Shown here in pieces: positions 14,135 to 16,961 of a DNA stretch of 16,961 nt (the first letter of the stretch is position 1; every line of letters starts with the position of its first letter). Under the pieces are notes generated by a model. That model had not been told where the DNA came from. It did no database searches and saw only the letters and a program-made list of their open reading frames with translations. Source of the stretch: JBDUDK01 sp040002995. GTDB lineage: Bacteria > Actinomycetota > Acidimicrobiia > Acidimicrobiales > Ilumatobacteraceae. A program made the translations under genes and the position numbers. The stretch is taken from contig JBDUDK010000146.1 in assembly GCA_040002995.1 (NCBI GenBank), forward strand, positions 1 to 16,961, written 5' to 3'.

Positions 14135-15082
14135 TCAACTGGCGCGGCAAGCTCGTCCGATTTGGTCGATGTGGCGGTGATCGGTGCCGCAGCACCCGCC
14201 GAGCACGGTGAGGTGGCCGAGCGTGGCGCGCAGCGCGCGGTACTGCTCGGCCAGCTCGACCGGATCGCCCGCATCGAGCTCCTCTGACTCGTCGAGTTCG
14301 GCATGGCTCTTCCGAGAGGCATTGGCCCTGATCCCGCGGACGCGCTTGGTCCACGGCTCGTTCGTGAGCAGCTCGGACTCGAAGTGCGTCGGGTGCGCGC
14401 AGTTGATCATGTAGTACGTCGGTCGATCGGCGCCGCACCGCTCGTCGACCTCTTCGATCGCTTCGCCCAAACGCTGTCCCGACGGGAGGCGGCCATCCGT
14501 TTCGACCGTGAACGACAGGGCGAGGGGCATATCCGCGCCGGCCGCGGCGACCGCGACACCGATGGCTTCGCCCGTGTGTGTCATCGTCAGCGCGCTGATC
14601 AGGTCCGCGGCCGTCTCACGGAACGTCTCGATCTGCGGTTGGTGATAGGCGGCGGCCTGCTCCGGCGACATCAGCGTCGAGGCCGAGTAGCCGTCGCCGC
14701 GAGGACCGACACAGCCGCTGATCACAATCGGGTTGCGGGTTGTCTCGTACTCGGCGCGGACGCGCTCGAGGAGTGCAACCGCGGAGCGATTGGTCTCGGC
14801 GAGCCGTGCGGGCGAGTACCCCAACAGCTCCCCCCAGTCGCTGCTGGCTCGCCACGTCGCGCTGTCGAGCACGATGCCAACCTCTTGCGCGCGGGCCAAC
14901 TCGGCGTAGCTCGAGTAATAGGCGTAGAGGGCTTCGACCCCACCCGGCCGGTTCAAGAGATCGAACGCGGCGAAATGCGCCAGCTCGAGACCCTGGTCGA
15001 AAACCAGGGTCGTCTCCATTCCCCCATCGGTCAGGAAGATCTCTCCCGCCAGTTGGGGCAAACGACTGCGGTACTTCGCCAC
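14135..15082 (-). CDS. Homocysteine S-methyltransferase family protein
   Basis: The 315-aa protein has the pterin/homocysteine methyltransferase barrel. It has L-T-D-G-G-M-E-T-T-L near the start (17-26), I-S-G-C-V-G-P-R-G-D-G-Y at 121-132, and the three zinc cysteines: C228 in M-I-N-C-A-H-P, and C297 and C298 in G-G-C-C-G-T. It should methylate homocysteine to methionine using a donor such as S-methylmethionine or SAM. The length is that of single-domain MmuM-like enzymes rather than of MetH. The start is GTG 15082 behind GTAGGTGA. Upstream lie 160 gene-free bases with a nested inverted repeat (15103-15155) that may regulate it. The donor cannot be decided from sequence, so I do not give a symbol. 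Confidence 0.92.
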   Translation of the reverse strand: MAKYRSRLPQLAGEIFLTDGGMETTLVFDQGLELAHFAAFDLLNRPGGVEALYAYYSSYAELARAQEVGIVLDSATWRASSDWGELLGYSPARLAETNRSAVALLERVRAEYETTRNPIVISGCVGPRGDGYSASTLMSPEQAAAYHQPQIETFRETAADLISALTMTHTGEAIGVAVAAAGADMPLALSFTVETDGRLPSGQRLGEAIEEVDERCGADRPTYYMINCAHPTHFESELLTNEPWTKRVRGIRANASRKSHAELDESEELDAGDPVELAEQYRALRATLGHLTVLGGCCGTDHRHIDQIGRACRAS

Positions 15083-15102
15083 CGTTCACCTACCCCGCTG
15101 TA

Positions 15103-15155
15103 AGCCGGGTCGCTCGACCAACCACTGGGGGGACAGATGGTCAAACGACCCGGCT
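15103..15155 (-). promoter_or_regulatory. Nested inverted repeat in the leader of the homocysteine methyltransferase gene
   Basis: AGCCGGGTCG at 15103-15112 pairs perfectly with CGACCCGGCT at 15146-15155. Inside, GACCA (15116-15120) pairs with TGGTC (15138-15142), leaving a central loop that contains a run of six G on the plus strand, C in the mRNA. It lies about 20 bases before the start codon of a methionine-synthesis gene. There is no T-run, so it is not a standard terminator. It does not fit the SAM-IV, S-box or SAH consensus as I remember them. Confidence 0.45.
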
Positions 15156-15224
15156 CGACAGCAATCAACCTACGAAACGTCTATGGCCGCAATGTTGCCG
15201 CTAGGTAAACCTCGCGGGCTTTGC

Positions 15225-15242
15225 GGGTGATTCTGGTCACCC
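15225..15242 (-). terminator. Short hairpin directly after the binding-protein gene
   Basis: On the transcribed strand GGGTGA-CCAGAA-TCACCC forms a perfect 6-bp hairpin that begins at the base after the stop codon of the binding-protein gene. No U-tract follows; it could end or stabilise the transporter mRNA. Confidence 0.35.
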
Positions 15243-16460
15243 TCAGCCGGCGGGCCAGATCAACTTCCCGTCGGCGTCGTAGACGCTCTTGGCGACGGAC
15301 TCGTCGTAGGCGCCGTCGGTGACCGGCGTGGCCTTGAAGATGCCGATCGCGTCGTACGCGGCTACCTCATTCTTGAAGACAGTGCTGTCGATGAGACCGA
15401 CGGGTTCGCCGGAGGGAGTGCCCTTCTTGACGGCGGCCGATTCCTGCTGCCAGCGATAGGTCTCGCCTTCCTTGGTGAGGTAGGCCTGGTTGCCGGCGGC
15501 GTTGATCTGCGCCACCGCGATGTCGACCGCCCCGGCCGGATCGGTGACCGCGAACTCGTAGCCCTTCAGCGAGGCGCGCACGAAGTCCTCGGCGGCGGTC
15601 GGGTACTTCTGCAGGAACTCGGGACTCGTGTAGATGATCCCGAACGAGCCAGGGATTCCGTCGTCGGCGGGGTCGAACAACTTGTACTTAACGCCGGCCC
15701 GATCAAGCTGGCCGGGTTCGTTCGACTTGTACACCGGTAGGGCGTCGATGGCCATCTTCAGATGGGCCTGCGGATCGAAGCCGTCGAGCAGCACTTCTTT
15801 GTAGTCGGTGCCGCGCTTCAACCCGTGTTTAGCCAGCATGGCGACGATCGATGGCGGGAGATCGCCCTTCACTCCGACGGTCTTGCCCTTGAGATCCTCG
15901 AGTTTGGTGATCTTGCCATCGTCGCGAACGACGAGGCCCTCGATCGGGATCTTGCCGTAGTTGGCGAGGGCGACGAACTTGGCCCCGCCCGTCGAGAAGT
16001 TGAGGATCTCGGTGAAGTTGCCCGCTGACGAGAACTGTGCGGTACCACTCGCCACCAAGGGGTAGTTGCTCGTCGAGAATCCAGCTTTCAGCGTGACGTC
16101 GAGGCACATCTTGTCGAAGTAGCCCTTCTCCTTGGCCACGACCACGTCGAGGATCGAGGCTGCTGCCGCGAAGTCGAAGCTGGTCAGGAACGTGATCTTC
16201 CCGGCGGCCTTGTTAGCGTTGCAACGCTCGGCGGTTATCCCGCTGTTGCTCACGGGAGCCGCTGTGGTGGAGGGGGCCCCGGTCGTGGCGACCGGAGCCA
16301 CGGTGGTAGCCGCTGGCGCCGAGCTTGTCGCCGACGTGGAAGCCGCGGTGGTGGCGGAAGTGTTGCTCTTGCTGCTTCCGCACGCACCCGCGACGAGGGC
16401 GAGGGCGGCCAGTCCGGCGAGAGCAGGGATGACCCGCCGGTCTTTCTGTCTTGTGGTCAT
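15243..16460 (-). CDS. ABC transporter substrate-binding lipoprotein, NitT/TauT (NMT1/THI5-like) family
   Basis: The 405-aa protein begins with a basic start and hydrophobic core ending L-V-A-G-A-C, a lipobox with C27 as the lipidated residue. A Ser/Thr/Ala-rich linker of about 45 residues follows, then a periplasmic-binding fold. F-D-F-A-A-A-A-S-I-L-D-V-V-V-A-K-E-K-G-Y-F, I-T-K-L-E-D-L-K-G-K-T-V-G-V and G-S-F-G-I-I-Y-T-S are typical of the NMT1/SsuA/ThiY-like family. The ligand could be a sulfonate, nitrate, pyrimidine or other small organic; I cannot choose. The ATG at 16460 has AAGGAAG seven or so bases upstream. It follows the permease gene by 36 bases in the same direction, so both belong to one operon whose ATPase is not in the window. 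Confidence 0.9.
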   Translation of the reverse strand: MTTRQKDRRVIPALAGLAALALVAGACGSSKSNTSATTAASTSATSSAPAATTVAPVATTGAPSTTAAPVSNSGITAERCNANKAAGKITFLTSFDFAAAASILDVVVAKEKGYFDKMCLDVTLKAGFSTSNYPLVASGTAQFSSAGNFTEILNFSTGGAKFVALANYGKIPIEGLVVRDDGKITKLEDLKGKTVGVKGDLPPSIVAMLAKHGLKRGTDYKEVLLDGFDPQAHLKMAIDALPVYKSNEPGQLDRAGVKYKLFDPADDGIPGSFGIIYTSPEFLQKYPTAAEDFVRASLKGYEFAVTDPAGAVDIAVAQINAAGNQAYLTKEGETYRWQQESAAVKKGTPSGEPVGLIDSTVFKNEVAAYDAIGIFKATPVTDGAYDESVAKSVYDADGKLIWPAG

Positions 16461-16496
16461 GTGCTTCCTTTGTTGGTAGACGGATTTGTTTCGGAC

Positions 16497-16961
16497 TTAG
16501 GCGGTGGTGGTTTGCGAGCTGTGCCAACGGAGGACCACTCGTTCCGCCAGTGAAATGAACGTAATGGCCACCGCGCCGAGAAACGCGAGGACATAGATCG
16601 AGCCCCACAGCTGCAGCGCAAGGTTGCGGTTCTGCGCGACTTTCACCGCGACGCCGAGGCCACTCGACACGCCGGCAAAAAACTCTCCGAGCACGGCTCC
16701 GATCAGAGCGAGACCAACTGCGATACGAGCAGCAGAGAAGAGATACGGCAGCGCACTCGGCACCCGGAGCCGAAAGAAAATCTCACGCTTGCTCGCATTC
16801 ACCGAGCGCAGAAGCTCGTGGGCCGCCGGCTCAATCGAGCGAAACCCGGTGACCGCGTTGAAAAGGAACGGGACGAAGCAGACGAGGGAGGTGATGAACA
16901 AGATCGGCTTGATCCCAAAGTGGAGCCAGATCACCACCGCGGGCGCGTAGGCGATGATCGG
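16497..16961 (-). CDS. ABC transporter permease, NitT/TauT type (5' part beyond the window)
   Basis: The frame is open from base 16961 to the stop at 16497 and gives the last 154 residues of a BPD_transp_1 permease. It begins P-I-I-A-Y-A-P-A-V-V-I-W at the edge and has several membrane helices. It contains the cytoplasmic EAA loop that docks the ATPase (E-P-A-A-H-E-L-L-R-S-V-N then I-F-F-R-L-R-V-P-S-A-L-P), followed by G-A-V-L-G-E-F-F-A-G, as in SsuC/TauC/ThiX-like permeases. GTG codons near 16937 could be mistaken for a start, but the upstream residues fit the family, so the gene continues to the right. It should import the ligand captured by the lipoprotein encoded downstream. Confidence 0.9.
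   Translation of the reverse strand, partial: PIIAYAPAVVIWLHFGIKPILFITSLVCFVPFLFNAVTGFRSIEPAAHELLRSVNASKREIFFRLRVPSALPYLFSAARIAVGLALIGAVLGEFFAGVSSGLGVAVKVAQNRNLALQLWGSIYVLAFLGAVAITFISLAERVVLRWHSSQTTTA

Noticed and set aside
14303..15103. 266-codon plus-strand frame opposite the homocysteine methyltransferase
   Set aside because: Arg/Gly/Asp-rich antisense shadow; the opposite frame has all zinc ligands and barrel motifs.

Overview
The window is GC-rich, densely coded DNA in which several starts are GTG or TTG and many Shine-Dalgarno sequences are strong. Gene content points to an actinobacterium: two TIGR03086/maleylpyruvate-isomerase-like DinB-fold proteins, a WYL-domain regulator, an Rv2258c-like methyltransferase, a lone Flp pilin, and a lipoprotein binding protein with a long Ala/Ser/Thr linker. 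The linker style is reminiscent of Acidimicrobiia, but that placement is inference. No rRNA, tRNA, CRISPR array, transposase or integrase was seen.

Layout, left to right. (1) 1-2309: a possible gene start running off the left edge, a small unknown protein (-), a TIGR03086 protein (+), and a winged-helix/SAM methyltransferase (-). (2) 2497-5689: a frameshifted OsmC peroxidase-family gene and a lone Flp/TadE-type pilin, both (-). Next to them is a TetR regulator followed by a berberine-bridge-type FAD oxidase (+). A perfect 14-bp palindrome lies between pilin and regulator. (3) 5743-8539 (+): a small acidic protein, a compact HExxH metallopeptidase-family protein, a very short signal-peptide-bearing ORF, and a membrane/GAF sensor gene. 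The GGDEF-EAL output half of the sensor gene has been largely deleted and put out of frame. A perfect 12-bp inverted repeat ends exactly at its start codon. (4) 8677-10032 (+): a secreted vanadium-haloperoxidase/PAP2-superfamily protein with an altered phosphate/vanadate loop. (5) 10055-13354 (-): a probable operon WYL regulator -> SAM methyltransferase -> membrane-anchored multicopper oxidase carrying an extra plastocyanin-like domain. It is transcribed divergently from a second TIGR03086 protein (13418-14044, +). (6) 14135-16961 (-): homocysteine S-methyltransferase preceded by a nested inverted repeat, then the binding protein and part of the permease of a NitT/TauT-type ABC importer running off the right edge.

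The common theme is small-molecule and redox metabolism: copper oxidase, FAD oxidase, haloperoxidase-like enzyme, OsmC remnant, mycothiol-type DinB proteins and three methyltransferases. These are arranged as small independent transcription units with local regulators. Two genes (OsmC, GGDEF-EAL) look broken. No single obviously new multi-gene system is visible. The most unusual items are the collapsed c-di-GMP sensor gene with its start-codon-abutting inverted repeat, the plastocyanin-fused two-domain copper oxidase in a WYL operon, and the structured leader of the homocysteine methyltransferase gene.
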